NCBI RefSeq assembly: GCF_015062935.1
Contig: NZ_SUTM01000001.1
Coordinates: forward strand, 112,824-176,823
Reading direction: 5' to 3'
Length of the DNA: 64,000 bases
Origin: Methanobrevibacter sp.
GTDB taxonomy: Archaea > Methanobacteriota > Methanobacteria > Methanobacteriales > Methanobacteriaceae
Shown here: piece after piece, positions 36,951-46,751 of the stretch
Position numbering within the stretch: the first letter of the stretch is position 1
How the letters are laid out: each line of letters starts with the position of its first letter
Position numbers and translations under genes: made by a program
The notes under the pieces: generated by a model
The model's input: the letters and a program-made list of their open reading frames with translations, nothing else
Told to the model about the DNA's origin: nothing
Database searches by the model: none

Positions 36951-39251
36951 TTATTTTGTAATTTTTATACTGGATGTAGCAGATTTTGCTGTTATATATG
37001 TAGTGCCTCTGCTTACAACAACCTTGTGAGTTCCAACTTTTAAGGATTTTACATTAAGTTTTGCAATTCCTTTTGCATTGGTTTTTACAGTGTAGGTTTT
37101 TGAAGTTTTTCCAGTGTAAACTTTAACTTTTACTTTAACTCCAGATGAAACTACTTTTTTGGTTTTGGTGTTTTTAACAGTAATTTGGAAGTATTTACTT
37201 GCACCTTTTTTAGCGGTTAATTTCTTAGGAGTGAATTTTACTGGAGCTTTTTTAATTACAAACTTGGATGAAACCTGATTTGCGGTAAAGTTTTTAGATT
37301 CTCCTTTGGAAACGACTACTTTGTAGGTTCCTGGTTTGAAGGAATCAAGTGAAATTTTTAATTTACCGTCTAATCCGGTCTGACCATTGTAATTGTAGTA
37401 TCTATTGCTGGAAATGAATATTTTAATGTTAAGTTTAGCACCATAAATTGCTTTTTTATTTTTGGTGTTAGTTAACTTGATAGTAAATACTTTTCCAGAT
37501 TTGTAATATCCAGTCACTTTAGTAGCTGTAATCTTTGCACTGGCTTTTTTAACTGTAATAGTTTTAGTTATTGAGGATGCACTGTATCTTGAATCTGCTG
37601 AACTTATAACTATTTTATGTTTTCCAATAGCCATTGGAGCATAATTGATAGTTACAACTCCTTTATCATTTGCTTGGTAAAGGTATGCAGTTGATTTTGA
37701 TCCGGTAAATACTTGAACTAAAACAATTGCACCAGGTATAACTTTTCCGGTTGTTTTGTCAGTAATTTTAACTGTTGCAAGTGCTCCGGAATTGTAATAA
37801 ACTGGGGATGCAAATGTAGTTTTCATTTGAACAGGTTTTGCAACGATAGTTATGGAACTGTTAATGCTTTTTTCATTAACGTTTGAAGTATCATTGTTGC
37901 TTACAGTCATTTGGTAAGTTCCAGAGAATAATCCGCTAACATTAATTTTACTAGTTCCGTTATTGTCAGTTTGGAAATAGAAATCTTTTGCAGTAGTACT
38001 TGGCATGTATAAATGGAGAATTATACCAGGCATTGGTTCTCCAGTTTTTGCATTTGTAACATTGATTATGACCTGTTTGGTTGATCCGTAATATTCTTTG
38101 TAAGGATTAACAACAATGTCAATTGTGGTTTTTATAATGTTCAATTTAACAGTGCTGCTTCCTTCAGCGTCTCCAGAACCTTTTAAAGTTATGGAATATT
38201 CTCCAACAGGAGCATAAACATAAGTTGAGATAACTAATCCTGGGTAGAAGTCTTTATTTACTAAAGTAACAATGCCGTTTTCATCACTTTTAAGGGTTGT
38301 GGATGAACTGATACTGATTGAACCACTGCTGGATGTTGTCATCCAATATAATTGAGTTGAATTTTTATTTCCAGATACTGTAATGCTTTTATTAGCTAAA
38401 GGAGCTAAATTGTTATCGATATCTAAAATTTGGAATGTGAAATTGCCGACTGAATATTCGGTTTCATTACTTAACACATTGATTTTAATGTTATAAATCC
38501 TGTTAACTGTAACATTTTTACTTATTGTGTTATTTCCATCTTTATAGTTGATGATTAAATTACAGGTTGAAAGGTCTAAATTATAATCAAAGTATAATTT
38601 TTTATTAATGAATTCAAAATCATCAATATTCACGGTTTTAGTATCATTTCCGTCTTTATATGATAAAATTAATGTTAAATTGTCTTTATCTATATCAAAT
38701 TCATTAACCCTGTCTGTTAATTTAATAGGTACGACTGCTTTTTTGGTACTGTTTACTTTTACAGTACTTGCATCTATGATTTTATCACCAATAACAGATA
38801 GTGTCATTTTTGTTGATGAATTTGTATAATTGCCGTTACCTAAATATGTAATTACAATATTATGTTTTCCAGCTGCCATATCAGATAAAATAATGCTGGA
38901 ATTTGCATAATTAAATTTTAAAGCTTTATTACTTTCAGTAACATTTAAATCTCCTGCTTTAATATCAATAATTTGAGATTCATTGTCTTTTACTGTTACT
39001 GGAATATTCGCAGTCTCTTTTTCATTTATTGTTGTATCTTCAGAAACTACGCTTGTGCTTATTTTTTGTTGTGTGGTGTCCTTAGTAGCGTCTGCGCTTG
39101 TACTATTGTCTGAAAGGACATCAATTGATCCGTCATCTGCTAATTGGACATCTGCATCCATTGCAGTATCGCTAGCACAAACAGACCCAATACTTATTAA
39201 TAGGAATAATGACATTGCTATCAATAAGATATAAGAGTTTTTAAGTTTCAT
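36951..39251 (-). CDS. Secreted adhesin-like protein with Ig-like repeats
   Basis: A 766-residue protein with a signal peptide (YILLIAMSLFLLISIGSVCAS, about 1-27), an acidic Ser/Thr-rich stretch to about residue 80, and then a row of beta-sandwich Ig-like repeats. The last four, each about 95-100 residues, share YYxSGxxxxxKxT, GAKLxxxIF, G-x-G-x-x-x-I and PGTYKVVVS-type motifs; the final two are very Lys-rich. No C-terminal membrane helix or pseudomurein-binding repeat is visible, so how it is held at the cell is unclear. Such proteins are abundant in Methanobrevibacter and thought to mediate adhesion. GGAGG lies 11 bp before the ATG. Confidence 0.85.
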   Translation of the reverse strand: MKLKNSYILLIAMSLFLLISIGSVCASDTAMDADVQLADDGSIDVLSDNSTSADATKDTTQQKISTSVVSEDTTINEKETANIPVTVKDNESQIIDIKAGDLNVTESNKALKFNYANSSIILSDMAAGKHNIVITYLGNGNYTNSSTKMTLSVIGDKIIDASTVKVNSTKKAVVPIKLTDRVNEFDIDKDNLTLILSYKDGNDTKTVNIDDFEFINKKLYFDYNLDLSTCNLIINYKDGNNTISKNVTVNRIYNIKINVLSNETEYSVGNFTFQILDIDNNLAPLANKSITVSGNKNSTQLYWMTTSSSGSISISSSTTLKSDENGIVTLVNKDFYPGLVISTYVYAPVGEYSITLKGSGDAEGSSTVKLNIIKTTIDIVVNPYKEYYGSTKQVIINVTNAKTGEPMPGIILHLYMPSTTAKDFYFQTDNNGTSKINVSGLFSGTYQMTVSNNDTSNVNEKSINSSITIVAKPVQMKTTFASPVYYNSGALATVKITDKTTGKVIPGAIVLVQVFTGSKSTAYLYQANDKGVVTINYAPMAIGKHKIVISSADSRYSASSITKTITVKKASAKITATKVTGYYKSGKVFTIKLTNTKNKKAIYGAKLNIKIFISSNRYYNYNGQTGLDGKLKISLDSFKPGTYKVVVSKGESKNFTANQVSSKFVIKKAPVKFTPKKLTAKKGASKYFQITVKNTKTKKVVSSGVKVKVKVYTGKTSKTYTVKTNAKGIAKLNVKSLKVGTHKVVVSRGTTYITAKSATSSIKITK

Positions 39252-39454
39252 AACTTTTTATTCCTCCTTCTATAAAAAGAAAATTTTTTTAAAAAATAGT
39301 TAAATTTTCTAGTATTATAACTTTAAGTATTTTTTTGCATATATACTTTTGTTCATTTAATATATAATCATTTTTGTTTTATTGGTATTAAATTGTACTT
39401 TATAAAATTCGATATGTATTTTTTTATCATCGATTTTGTAAAAAAAAGAAAAAA

Positions 39455-39475
39455 TTAGAAGAATTATTCTTCTAA
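39455..39475 (-). terminator. Terminator overlapping the comC stop codon
   Basis: Perfect 9-bp stem TTAGAAGAA/TTCTTCTAA with a 3-nt loop that is itself the stop codon; the minus strand continues with a T-rich run of about 14 bases. Confidence 0.7.
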
Positions 39476-40492
39476 ATATGAATCAATGTCAATGTCTAAA
39501 TTGTCACAGATTTCTTTTAATTGTTCATATAATTTTTCATCAATTTCAATACCGTTAGCCTCTGCTTCAGCAATTCTTTTTACTTCTAAATCTCCAGGAA
39601 TTGCAACAGTTTCTCCGGTAGCTCTAATTTGTGAAACAAAGTCTTCTGTATTTTCAACAAATTCATCAAAATCAACAAATTTGCTTGGATCGATTACAAC
39701 ATATAAGTCTCCTTTAGTACAATCTTTGGTTGGGGATGCAGTACCTGTTACTCCATGACCATATCCTGCCTGTACTAATGGGCCTGTGAGGATTTCTATT
39801 AATGCAGAAAGAGCATAACCTTTAAAACCACCAAATGGTAAAATTGAACCTTTTAATGCAGCTTCTGGGTCATTGGTTGGATTTCCATCTTTGTCTAATG
39901 CCCAACCGTCAGGTAAATCTAAGCCTTTTCTTTTTGATTCAATAATTTTTCCACGAGCTGTAACTGATGTTGCCATATCTACAGTAATGTAGGTTTTTGA
40001 TGGAATACCTAATGCAAGAGGATTTGTTCCGATTAATGCTTCTTTACCACCAAGTGGTGCGATTGCAGGATCGGTATTTGCTAAAACAAGACCAATACAA
40101 TTTTCTCTCAATGCTAAATCAGAGTAAAATCCGGTAACTCCAAAGTGATTTGAATTGTGAACTCCAACACAAGCAATTCCTACTTCTTTAGCTTTTTTGA
40201 TTGCTAATTTCATTGCTTTATATGAAACAGCTTGTCCAAATCCACTATTACCATTTATTAATGCAATGGCAGGAGTTTCTTTTTCAATAGTAATGTTATC
40301 TTCTAAATTAATTGTTCCTGCTTCGATACTAATTAAGTATTGTGGGAATCTACCAAGACCATGAGAGGTAAATCCTTTTAAATCCGCATCAATTGTAGCT
40401 TCCGCTACTAATTCCTGGTCTTCTTCACTAGCTCCTAATCTTTTTAATATTTCTTTTACAAGAGCTATTTCGTTATCTTTCATTATCTTCAT
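39464..40492 (-). CDS. comC: L-sulfolactate dehydrogenase or related L-2-hydroxyacid dehydrogenase (MDH/LDH2 family)
   Basis: A 342-residue NAD(P)-dependent oxidoreductase of the LDH2/MDG family. Visible are TSHGLGRFPQYL (catalytic region), GVHNSNHFGVTGFYSDLAL with the conserved His, ANTDPAIAPLGGKEALIGTNPLA and GSILPFGGFKGYALS. In methanogens members act as sulfolactate dehydrogenase in coenzyme M synthesis or as malate dehydrogenase, and sequence alone cannot decide between these. comB is also in this window but 16 kb away. The gene lies 25 bp after purM on the same strand; GAGGTG precedes the ATG. Confidence 0.82.
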   Translation of the reverse strand: MKIMKDNEIALVKEILKRLGASEEDQELVAEATIDADLKGFTSHGLGRFPQYLISIEAGTINLEDNITIEKETPAIALINGNSGFGQAVSYKAMKLAIKKAKEVGIACVGVHNSNHFGVTGFYSDLALRENCIGLVLANTDPAIAPLGGKEALIGTNPLALGIPSKTYITVDMATSVTARGKIIESKRKGLDLPDGWALDKDGNPTNDPEAALKGSILPFGGFKGYALSALIEILTGPLVQAGYGHGVTGTASPTKDCTKGDLYVVIDPSKFVDFDEFVENTEDFVSQIRATGETVAIPGDLEVKRIAEAEANGIEIDEKLYEQLKEICDNLDIDIDSYLEE

Positions 40493-40517
40493 TTATTCAC
40501 ACCTCTTACTTTTCTAA

Positions 40518-41537
40518 TCAGTATTCAATTTCAGATCCTTCAAAAGCTTTAACAGTGATTTTTTCGTCATCTGTTACTTTACCGATAATTTGGCAATTAC
40601 AGTATTCTTTTAAAGTATTCATAATTTTTTCAGCTTCATCTTCTTCACAAATTACAACAAAACCGACACCCATATTGAAAACTTTATACATCTCTTTGAT
40701 GTCCACGTCTTGTTGGTAAATTAGTTTAAAAATTTCTGGGACTTCCGGAAGGTCGGTAATATCATATCCGACACCTTTTTTCAAACGTCTGAGATTGGTA
40801 AAACCTCCTCCGGTAATATGAGCAAGTCCATTGAGTTTATATTCTTTTTCAAATAATGCCACAATAGGTTTAACATAAAGTTCAGTTGGTCTAATTAGCT
40901 CTTCACCAATTGTAGTGTCAGAATTTGGCATTTTATCATCAACACTAAATCCGGCATCATCAAATAGTGCTTTTCTTGCTAAGCTGTATCCGTTTGAGTG
41001 GATTCCATTACTTTCAATACCTATTAAAACGTTTCCAGGTTCTATATTTTCACCGGTAATGATTTTATCAATATCAACGAATCCAATACCGGTTCCTGCA
41101 AGGTCAAAATCTTTAATAATTCCTGGAAGTGATGCTGTTTCACCACCAATGATAGCTATTTTAGATTCTTCAGCACCTTTGACAAGACCTTCTGCAATTT
41201 CAGAAGCTCTTTCAGGGTCTGGCTTTTCAACAGCGAGATAATCAACCAATGCAATAGGTTCTGCGCCCACACATAGGATGTCATTAACAACCATGGCAAT
41301 ACAATCAATACCTACGGTGTCATATTTATTCATCATTTCTGCAATTAAAATTTTACTTCCTACACCATCAGTACTCATTGCAATGGCTTTGTCACCTAAT
41401 TTAACTAAAGCTGCATAATGTCCGCTGTCTGTAATTATGTCTCTACATGATAATGTTGATTTAAGTTTATCTGCTAATTTTGAAACTGTAACAGCTTCAA
41501 GGTCTATGTCAACACCAGATTCTGAATAAGTAACCAT
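40518..41537 (-). CDS. purM: Phosphoribosylformylglycinamidine cyclo-ligase (AIR synthase)
   Basis: Closes the imidazole ring in purine synthesis with ATP. The 339 residues include [73 protein letters not shown] and [13 protein letters not shown], all hallmarks of PurM. AGGTG lies five bases before the ATG, and a dyad enclosing a TATA box sits at 41571-41594. Probably co-transcribed with the dehydrogenase gene downstream. Confidence 0.96.
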   Translation of the reverse strand: MVTYSESGVDIDLEAVTVSKLADKLKSTLSCRDIITDSGHYAALVKLGDKAIAMSTDGVGSKILIAEMMNKYDTVGIDCIAMVVNDILCVGAEPIALVDYLAVEKPDPERASEIAEGLVKGAEESKIAIIGGETASLPGIIKDFDLAGTGIGFVDIDKIITGENIEPGNVLIGIESNGIHSNGYSLARKALFDDAGFSVDDKMPNSDTTIGEELIRPTELYVKPIVALFEKEYKLNGLAHITGGGFTNLRRLKKGVGYDITDLPEVPEIFKLIYQQDVDIKEMYKVFNMGVGFVVICEEDEAEKIMNTLKEYCNCQIIGKVTDDEKITVKAFEGSEIEY

Positions 41538-41570
41538 ATTAACACCTATTAAATTAAAATAAAATAAATT

Positions 41571-41594
41571 AATGTTGTAAATATATACAACATT
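41571..41594 (-). promoter_or_regulatory. Dyad around the purM TATA box, candidate operator
   Basis: Perfect 9-bp arms AATGTTGTA (41571-41579) and TACAACATT (41586-41594) with a 6-bp AT spacer that forms a TATATA-type box on the minus strand. It ends 34 bp before the purM start, giving a predicted leader of about 20 nt. A protein bound here would block TBP. Confidence 0.5.
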
Positions 41595-41600
41595 GTAGTT

Positions 41601-41629
41601 TATAGTAATATTTTGTTTTAATTACTATA
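41601..41629 (-). terminator. Hairpin after fttA
   Basis: 9-bp arms TATAGTAAT/ATTACTATA with an 11-nt loop, ten bases past the fttA stop. No T-run follows it on the minus strand, so its role as terminator is doubtful. Confidence 0.35.
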
Positions 41630-41638
41630 TATAATATA

Positions 41639-43552
41639 TTAATGAATTCTCACACAGTCTAAATTAATCGGAGTTTTAGTTTCAATTTTATAACTTCTAT
41701 GGATTGATGAAGCTAAATCAACTGTTTTATAAGGGTCTCCGTGACATGTAATGACTTTTTCAGGTCTAGGATTGAGTCTTTTTACATATTCCATTAATTG
41801 TCTTCTGTTTGAGTGTCCACTGAATCCGTTAATGGTTTTAACTTGCATTCTTACACAGAATTGTCTAGTTCTACCATCATCATCTTCAAGAGGAATTTCT
41901 TTCCAACCTTTTTGAACTCTTCTTCCCATTGAACCTTCAGACTGATATCCTACAAAGATTAATGTATTTTTCTCATCTTCACATAACCATTTGAAGTATT
42001 CAACGGAGTTTCCTCCAGTTAACATTCCTGAAGTGGATAAAATTATTGCAGGCTGTTTACTTTCAACTATTTCTTTTCTTTGATCAATATTTTGAACTTT
42101 TTCAAACATATCGGATACAAATGGGTTTCTTCCCATGTGGAATATTTGGTCTCTTAAATCTTTGCTTAAGTATTCAGGTCTTGCAGTATGGATTGCAGTT
42201 GCTTCCCAAATCATTCCGTCAATATAGATAGGAACTTCTTCGATTAGTCCATGTCTCATGTATTCTTCTAATACTACCATAAGTTCCTGTGCTCTTCCTA
42301 CAGCAAATACTGGAACTAATACTTTTCCACCACGTTTGAGTGTTTTGTAGATGGTTTTCATCATTTCTTTTTCAGCATTGTTTCTGGATGGCTGAATGTC
42401 TTCTCTTCCACCATAAGTACTTTCCATAATTACTGTTTCAGCACGTGGGAATCTGATTGTTGCAGGTTCAAGTAATCTTGATGGTTCGTACTTGAAATCA
42501 CCTGTGTAGACGAGATTGTGTGCTCCGTCACCTATGTGCATATGGGATATTGCAGACCCAAGAATGTGTCCTGCATTGTGTAATGTTAATCTAATGTCTG
42601 GGGAGATGTCTGTTACCTCTCCGTAATCTAATGTGATGGTATTTTTAATTGCTTGTTTGACATGTTTTGATGTAAATGGTAAAGGATTGCCTTCTCTGTG
42701 AGCGATATCCAGGTGGTCAAACTGCAGTAATGTGGTTAAATCTCTGGTTGGAGTTGTACAATAAACAGGACCATCATATCCGTAATGGAACAGGTATGGT
42801 ACAAATCCGCAGTGATCTAAGTGAGCGTGAGAAATAATAACTGCGTCCAATTCTTCAATTGAAAACTCCGGCGCATTTAAATAAGGGAATGCATTTTTAT
42901 TATCTGATGCTGCTACATTAACTCCGCAATCTAATAAAACACGGCTATTTGGTGTTTGTAAAAGCATTGATGAACGTCCCACTTCTTTGAATCCGCCCAT
43001 GGAAGTTACTCTTGCCCAATCATTTGGATATTTGCTTCCTTGGTGAATTTGACGTCCAAGGCGTTGTAACATTTTTTTCCTTTCTTTACTGCTGTTTTTT
43101 TGCACAGTCCTGATTTTTCCAATAATATCTGAACTAATTGGAGGAGTTCTTAAGATTTTAGGAGCCCATCCTGTATTTTTTACAATATTTCTGGAAGTAA
43201 CTCCATATTTTCCAATTACAAGTCCTGGTTTTTTGGCGGTTATTACAACTTCTCCAGTAACTGTATCAAAATAAATGTCTGTGATTTCAGCACCGTCTGG
43301 AACTATTTCATGAACCTTGTCTATAGTTTTTTCAGGTTCGAGTAATGCACTTTTATCAGATCTGATAATTATTCTTTTTCTTAGTTCTTTTGCAAGTGAC
43401 CTTATCAAGTCACCGTTTTCAGTTATAATTTCTGGATTTTTGGTGTAAACTACTACTTCAGGTCCTTCAAATTCTACTTTGGAAACCTGAATTTCGTTTG
43501 GTAGTTTTTGCAAAATCTCTTTTTTAATATTTTCTAAAATATCTGAAGTCAT
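41639..43552 (-). CDS. fttA: Transcription termination factor FttA (aCPSF1), KH-beta-CASP ribonuclease
   Basis: A 637-residue archaeal CPSF73 homologue. Residues 1-145 hold KH-type RNA-binding domains ([22 protein letters not shown]). The metallo-beta-lactamase core follows with [16 protein letters not shown] and [11 protein letters not shown], then the beta-CASP part with [32 protein letters not shown] and the late SGHSNRRQL His motif. aCPSF1/FttA is the established general terminator of archaeal transcription, cutting U-rich 3' ends. GAAGGGA precedes the ATG, and its upstream region contains a striking inverted repeat. It lies after psmB on the same strand. Confidence 0.95.
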   Translation of the reverse strand: MTSDILENIKKEILQKLPNEIQVSKVEFEGPEVVVYTKNPEIITENGDLIRSLAKELRKRIIIRSDKSALLEPEKTIDKVHEIVPDGAEITDIYFDTVTGEVVITAKKPGLVIGKYGVTSRNIVKNTGWAPKILRTPPISSDIIGKIRTVQKNSSKERKKMLQRLGRQIHQGSKYPNDWARVTSMGGFKEVGRSSMLLQTPNSRVLLDCGVNVAASDNKNAFPYLNAPEFSIEELDAVIISHAHLDHCGFVPYLFHYGYDGPVYCTTPTRDLTTLLQFDHLDIAHREGNPLPFTSKHVKQAIKNTITLDYGEVTDISPDIRLTLHNAGHILGSAISHMHIGDGAHNLVYTGDFKYEPSRLLEPATIRFPRAETVIMESTYGGREDIQPSRNNAEKEMMKTIYKTLKRGGKVLVPVFAVGRAQELMVVLEEYMRHGLIEEVPIYIDGMIWEATAIHTARPEYLSKDLRDQIFHMGRNPFVSDMFEKVQNIDQRKEIVESKQPAIILSTSGMLTGGNSVEYFKWLCEDEKNTLIFVGYQSEGSMGRRVQKGWKEIPLEDDDGRTRQFCVRMQVKTINGFSGHSNRRQLMEYVKRLNPRPEKVITCHGDPYKTVDLASSIHRSYKIETKTPINLDCVRIH

Positions 43553-43573
43553 ATAATCCCTTCAAAAAAAGTT

Positions 43574-43642
43574 ATGTGTATTATTATAGTTTATGAAAAG
43601 CATTAAGCTATAATCAGGTAATTTCATAAACTATCTACACAT
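43574..43642 (-). promoter_or_regulatory. Two-part inverted repeat and TATA box in the psmB-fttA gap
   Basis: Arms ATGTGTA (43574-43580) with TACACAT (43636-43642) and ATAGTTTATGAAA (43586-43598) with its exact 13-bp complement (43622-43634). A perfect TTTATATA box for the minus strand lies at 43653-43646, so a start is expected near 43622, between the arms. On the minus strand the distal arm is followed by CATAAC and seven T, then the fttA ribosome binding site. It could be an operator pair, or a terminator/attenuator hairpin for transcripts coming from psmB. Confidence 0.5.
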
Positions 43643-43687
43643 TATTATATAAAAAAATAGTTAGTTATGAAAAATTAGTCTTTTGCT

Positions 43688-44302
43688 TTATATCTTATCC
43701 AAAACTTCTTTAATTTTTTCATTGTCTAACATTTCAAAGCCATCTTTGTCTACTTTTGCAACTAAATATCCGTTTCCGGAGTAAGTGTCACGTTCAGCAG
43801 CGGCTCTGATAGCTCTTATAGCTATTTCAATTCCTTCGTCAGTTGTTAAATCATCTCTAAATCTGTCTTCAAGAACTCCATATGCAACAATGGATCCTGA
43901 ACCTGTGGAAATGTATGTGTCTTCAATCATACCTCCTGCAGGGTCTAAAGAGTAGAGAGATGGTTTATCTCCGTCCATTCCACCAAGTAATGTTTGCACA
44001 TACATAGGTCCTGAACGTAATATATTTGCTGTCAGGGATGCTGCAGCTTTAACACTAATTTTGTCATTGTTTCTCATCTGATATAATGATACTTCAGCTT
44101 CAATAACTTTCATTAAACTTTGTGCATCTCCAACAGAACCAGCTATGGTTGTTACAATATGATCGTCAATTTTAAATATTTTTTCTGCGACTTTGTGAGC
44201 TACTAAATTTCCCATACTAGCTCTTCTTTCGCTTGCAAATACAACTCCATCTTTACAAGTAATTCCGACGGTTGTTGTACCTTCTAGTATTTTGTCATCC
44301 AT
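43688..44302 (-). CDS. psmB: Proteasome beta subunit
   Basis: A 204-residue beta subunit of the 20S proteasome. A short propeptide MDDKILEG precedes the catalytic Thr (T9 in TTTVGI), exposed by self-cleavage. ERRASMG carries the Lys-replacing Arg region of archaeal beta subunits, with AEKIFKIDDHIVTTIAGSVGDAQ, GPMYVQTLLGGMD and the C-terminal TYSGNGYLVAKVDKDG. It forms the inner rings that degrade proteins fed by PAN. GAGGTG precedes the ATG; the alpha subunit gene is not nearby. Confidence 0.95.
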   Translation of the reverse strand: MDDKILEGTTTVGITCKDGVVFASERRASMGNLVAHKVAEKIFKIDDHIVTTIAGSVGDAQSLMKVIEAEVSLYQMRNNDKISVKAAASLTANILRSGPMYVQTLLGGMDGDKPSLYSLDPAGGMIEDTYISTGSGSIVAYGVLEDRFRDDLTTDEGIEIAIRAIRAAAERDTYSGNGYLVAKVDKDGFEMLDNEKIKEVLDKI

Positions 44303-44490
44303 TTAAAACACCTCATATAAGTATTTAAAATATTTTTCTTATTTCAACTACTTTGGTAGGTAATATATTAAAATTCAAATTAATATCTCTATTAATTTTT
44401 ATTTAAAATCAGAATCAATAATTAGTATAAACTAACAATATTAATATTATCTATTTGCATATATAAACTTTTCTTTCAAAAGGTGAGAAA

Positions 44491-45219
44491 ATGAAATATA
44501 AAAAAATTGGAGATATCCTAATCATAGATAAAAAATATTCAGGCAGTGATTTTGAAGAATTGTCCCTAAAACATAATGTTAAAACAATAATGGAAATAGA
44601 TCATATCCAGGGCACAAAACGGGAACCTGTCTATAAGGTTCTTTATGGTGATGAAACCGAAACAATCAATAAGGAAAACGGGTGTTTGTTCAAATTAGAT
44701 TTATCTAAAGTAATGTGGTCAAAAGGAAATAACAATGAACGGTTAAGAATCGCCAAACTTGTTGAAGATGATGAAACTGTTATCGATATGTTTGCAGGCA
44801 TTGGATATTTTTCAATACCTATTGGTGTTCATGCGAATGCTAAAGAAATTTACTCCATAGAAATCAATCCCAATTCATACTATTATCTATGTGAAAATAT
44901 TAAATTAAACAAGGTTAACAATATAACTCCAATTTTAGGTGATTGTATGGTTGAAACACCAAAACTAAAAGCAGACAGAATTATTATGGGGTATGTAAAG
45001 ACAACTCATCATTATCTGAATGTAGCTATTGACAGCTTAAACAAAGGAGGAGTTATTCATTATCATGAAACAGTTCCTGAAAAATTAATGGAGACACGGC
45101 CGATTGAAAGAATTCAAGCCCAGGCCGGCAATCGTGATGTGGAATTATTGAAAATAAATAAAATAAAAAAATATGCTCCTGGTGTGGAACATGTTGTTAT
45201 TGATGCAAGGATAAATTAG
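44491..45219 (+). CDS. Trm5/TYW2-family tRNA enzyme, probably Taw2
   Basis: A 242-residue class I SAM-binding protein. VIDMFAGIGYFSIPIGVHANAKEIYSIEINP is motif I, ADRIIMGYVKTTHHYL is the motif IV region. Trm5 methylases usually have NLP at this place, while the MGYV form is found in Taw2/TYW2, which transfers an aminocarboxypropyl group to the wyosine base of tRNA-Phe. The short length also fits Taw2, which lacks the N-terminal Trm5 domain. Product by family inference. AAAGGTGAG precedes the ATG. It converges on cofG with a 23-bp overlap. Confidence 0.75.
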   Translation: MKYKKIGDILIIDKKYSGSDFEELSLKHNVKTIMEIDHIQGTKREPVYKVLYGDETETINKENGCLFKLDLSKVMWSKGNNNERLRIAKLVEDDETVIDMFAGIGYFSIPIGVHANAKEIYSIEINPNSYYYLCENIKLNKVNNITPILGDCMVETPKLKADRIIMGYVKTTHHYLNVAIDSLNKGGVIHYHETVPEKLMETRPIERIQAQAGNRDVELLKINKIKKYAPGVEHVVIDARIN

Positions 45220-46294
45220 AAATGCTGTCTAAAAGCAAGTCATTTAACCATTCACTGTTAATGTATTTGTCATAAACACATAAACGTTCTGTTAATTCAA
45301 ATCCTGCATCTTCAGTCAAAGACCTAAGTTCATCAATACCTGGCCATGGGGATGTAATATTAACATAATCCGGACTGACGGGTGATACTCCTCCCCAATC
45401 GTCAGCACCGCATAATAAAAATATCTGCGCTGTGTCATTGTTTAGATTTGGAGGAACTTGAATACTGACATCAGTATCCTTGAACAGCAAAGTACCTGCA
45501 ATAACTGTTCGTATCATATCCAAAAAGCTAGGTTCTTTCCAATCTTCCATTTCAATTCCAGGAATTGGTGTAAAATTCTGTATAATTACTTCCTGAATAT
45601 GTCCATAGGTATCGTAAATATCTTTAATTGTTAACAAAGAATCTGCTATTTCTTCTTTTGTTTCTCCAATTCCAATTAATATTCCTGTTGTATATGGAAT
45701 TTTCAGTTTTCCAGCATTTGAAATAGTTTCTATTCTTAACTCAGGATTTTTTCCAGGGCTTTTCTTGTGTGCAGGCAGTTCCATTAACCTTTTTGATGAA
45801 TTTTCAAGCATCAGTCCCATGGATGCATTCACTTCTTTTAACTTTTTCAAATCTTCAAAGCTAAAGTTGCCTCCGTTAGTATGGGGCAGAAGAGTGGTTT
45901 CATCTAATGTCATCTTACAGATGTCATAAACATAATCACTCATTTTTGAGTAACCGTATTCCTTAAGTTTTAGTTTGACTATTTCTTCTTCATCTGCATC
46001 TTCACCAAAGGTAAATAAAGCCTCTTTGCAGCCATATTTTTCAGCTTCCTTTAAATCTGCTAAAATTTCTTCTTTGGTTTTGAGAATAATTGCTTGAGGA
46101 TCATCCGGATTCTTTTTAAAATTACAGTATCCGCAATCATTCCTACAGATTTCGGTCAATGGTATAAAAATATTTTTAGAATAAGTAATAAGATTATTCT
46201 CCCGATATTTTGCAGTTTCTAACATGAAATTAATAATTTCGCTATCAGTTGCATTTAATATTTGGAGAATATCCTCTTTGGTTTTAATTTTCAT
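45197..46294 (-). CDS. cofG: FO synthase subunit CofG, radical SAM enzyme
   Basis: With CofH it makes 7,8-didemethyl-8-hydroxy-5-deazariboflavin, the chromophore of coenzyme F420. The 365-residue protein has the cluster motif CRNDCGYC (CX3CX2C) after SKNIFIPLTEI, then EALFTFGEDADEE, LLPHTNGGNFSFEDL and TGILIGIGETKEE. CGADDWGGVSPVSPDYVN is the CofG C-terminal signature. It is the last gene of the mptA-unknown-cofG run. cofH is not in the window. Confidence 0.94.
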   Translation of the reverse strand: MKIKTKEDILQILNATDSEIINFMLETAKYRENNLITYSKNIFIPLTEICRNDCGYCNFKKNPDDPQAIILKTKEEILADLKEAEKYGCKEALFTFGEDADEEEIVKLKLKEYGYSKMSDYVYDICKMTLDETTLLPHTNGGNFSFEDLKKLKEVNASMGLMLENSSKRLMELPAHKKSPGKNPELRIETISNAGKLKIPYTTGILIGIGETKEEIADSLLTIKDIYDTYGHIQEVIIQNFTPIPGIEMEDWKEPSFLDMIRTVIAGTLLFKDTDVSIQVPPNLNNDTAQIFLLCGADDWGGVSPVSPDYVNITSPWPGIDELRSLTEDAGFELTERLCVYDKYINSEWLNDLLLDSISNLSLHQ

Positions 46295-46305
46295 TTTTCA
46301 CACTA

Positions 46306-46740
46306 CTAATGTTCAGATACGGTCACTTCCACATAAAGTGGTGGAATTTCATTTTTATCTTCCCAAATAGCTATAATAATATCAAAGTTCGGAACTTCAA
46401 ACACTTTATATTCTACTACAAGGCCCATAGATTCCAATTCCTCTTTCATTCTCATGAATCCATTAGTATCTACGTCATTTGTAGTTGTTTCACTTTCTTT
46501 GATATTTTTGTCTCCAGTTTTTAAAATTTCATCAATTTTTTCAGAAGTTGGTTCTAATTCGGTTCCTTCTAAAATTTCCCCAATTTCATTAAGTTTTGAT
46601 GAAAATTCATTAAGCGGCAAGACTTTTCTTGATCTGCCTCTAACGATTAATATTCTTTCATTATCAATTGCAGGCCTTGAACCTTTAAAAGCATCAAAAA
46701 AGCCCATTACTTTACCTGCAAGTTCATAAGTTTTTTTCAT
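46306..46740 (-). CDS. Conserved protein of unknown function between mptA and cofG
   Basis: A 144-residue soluble protein I do not recognise with certainty. The N-terminal part (VMGFFDAFKGSRPAIDNERILIVRGRSRKVLPLNEFSSKLNEIG) and the C-terminal part (YKVFEVPNFDIIIAIWEDKNEIPPLYVEVTVSEH) look well ordered; a variable acidic stretch (about 62-92) lies between. No Cys pairs or catalytic signature. The gaps to mptA and cofG are 11 bp each, so it belongs to an operon of cofactor synthesis. Confidence 0.7.
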   Translation of the reverse strand: MKKTYELAGKVMGFFDAFKGSRPAIDNERILIVRGRSRKVLPLNEFSSKLNEIGEILEGTELEPTSEKIDEILKTGDKNIKESETTTNDVDTNGFMRMKEELESMGLVVEYKVFEVPNFDIIIAIWEDKNEIPPLYVEVTVSEH

Positions 46741-46751
46741 TAAATCAGATC

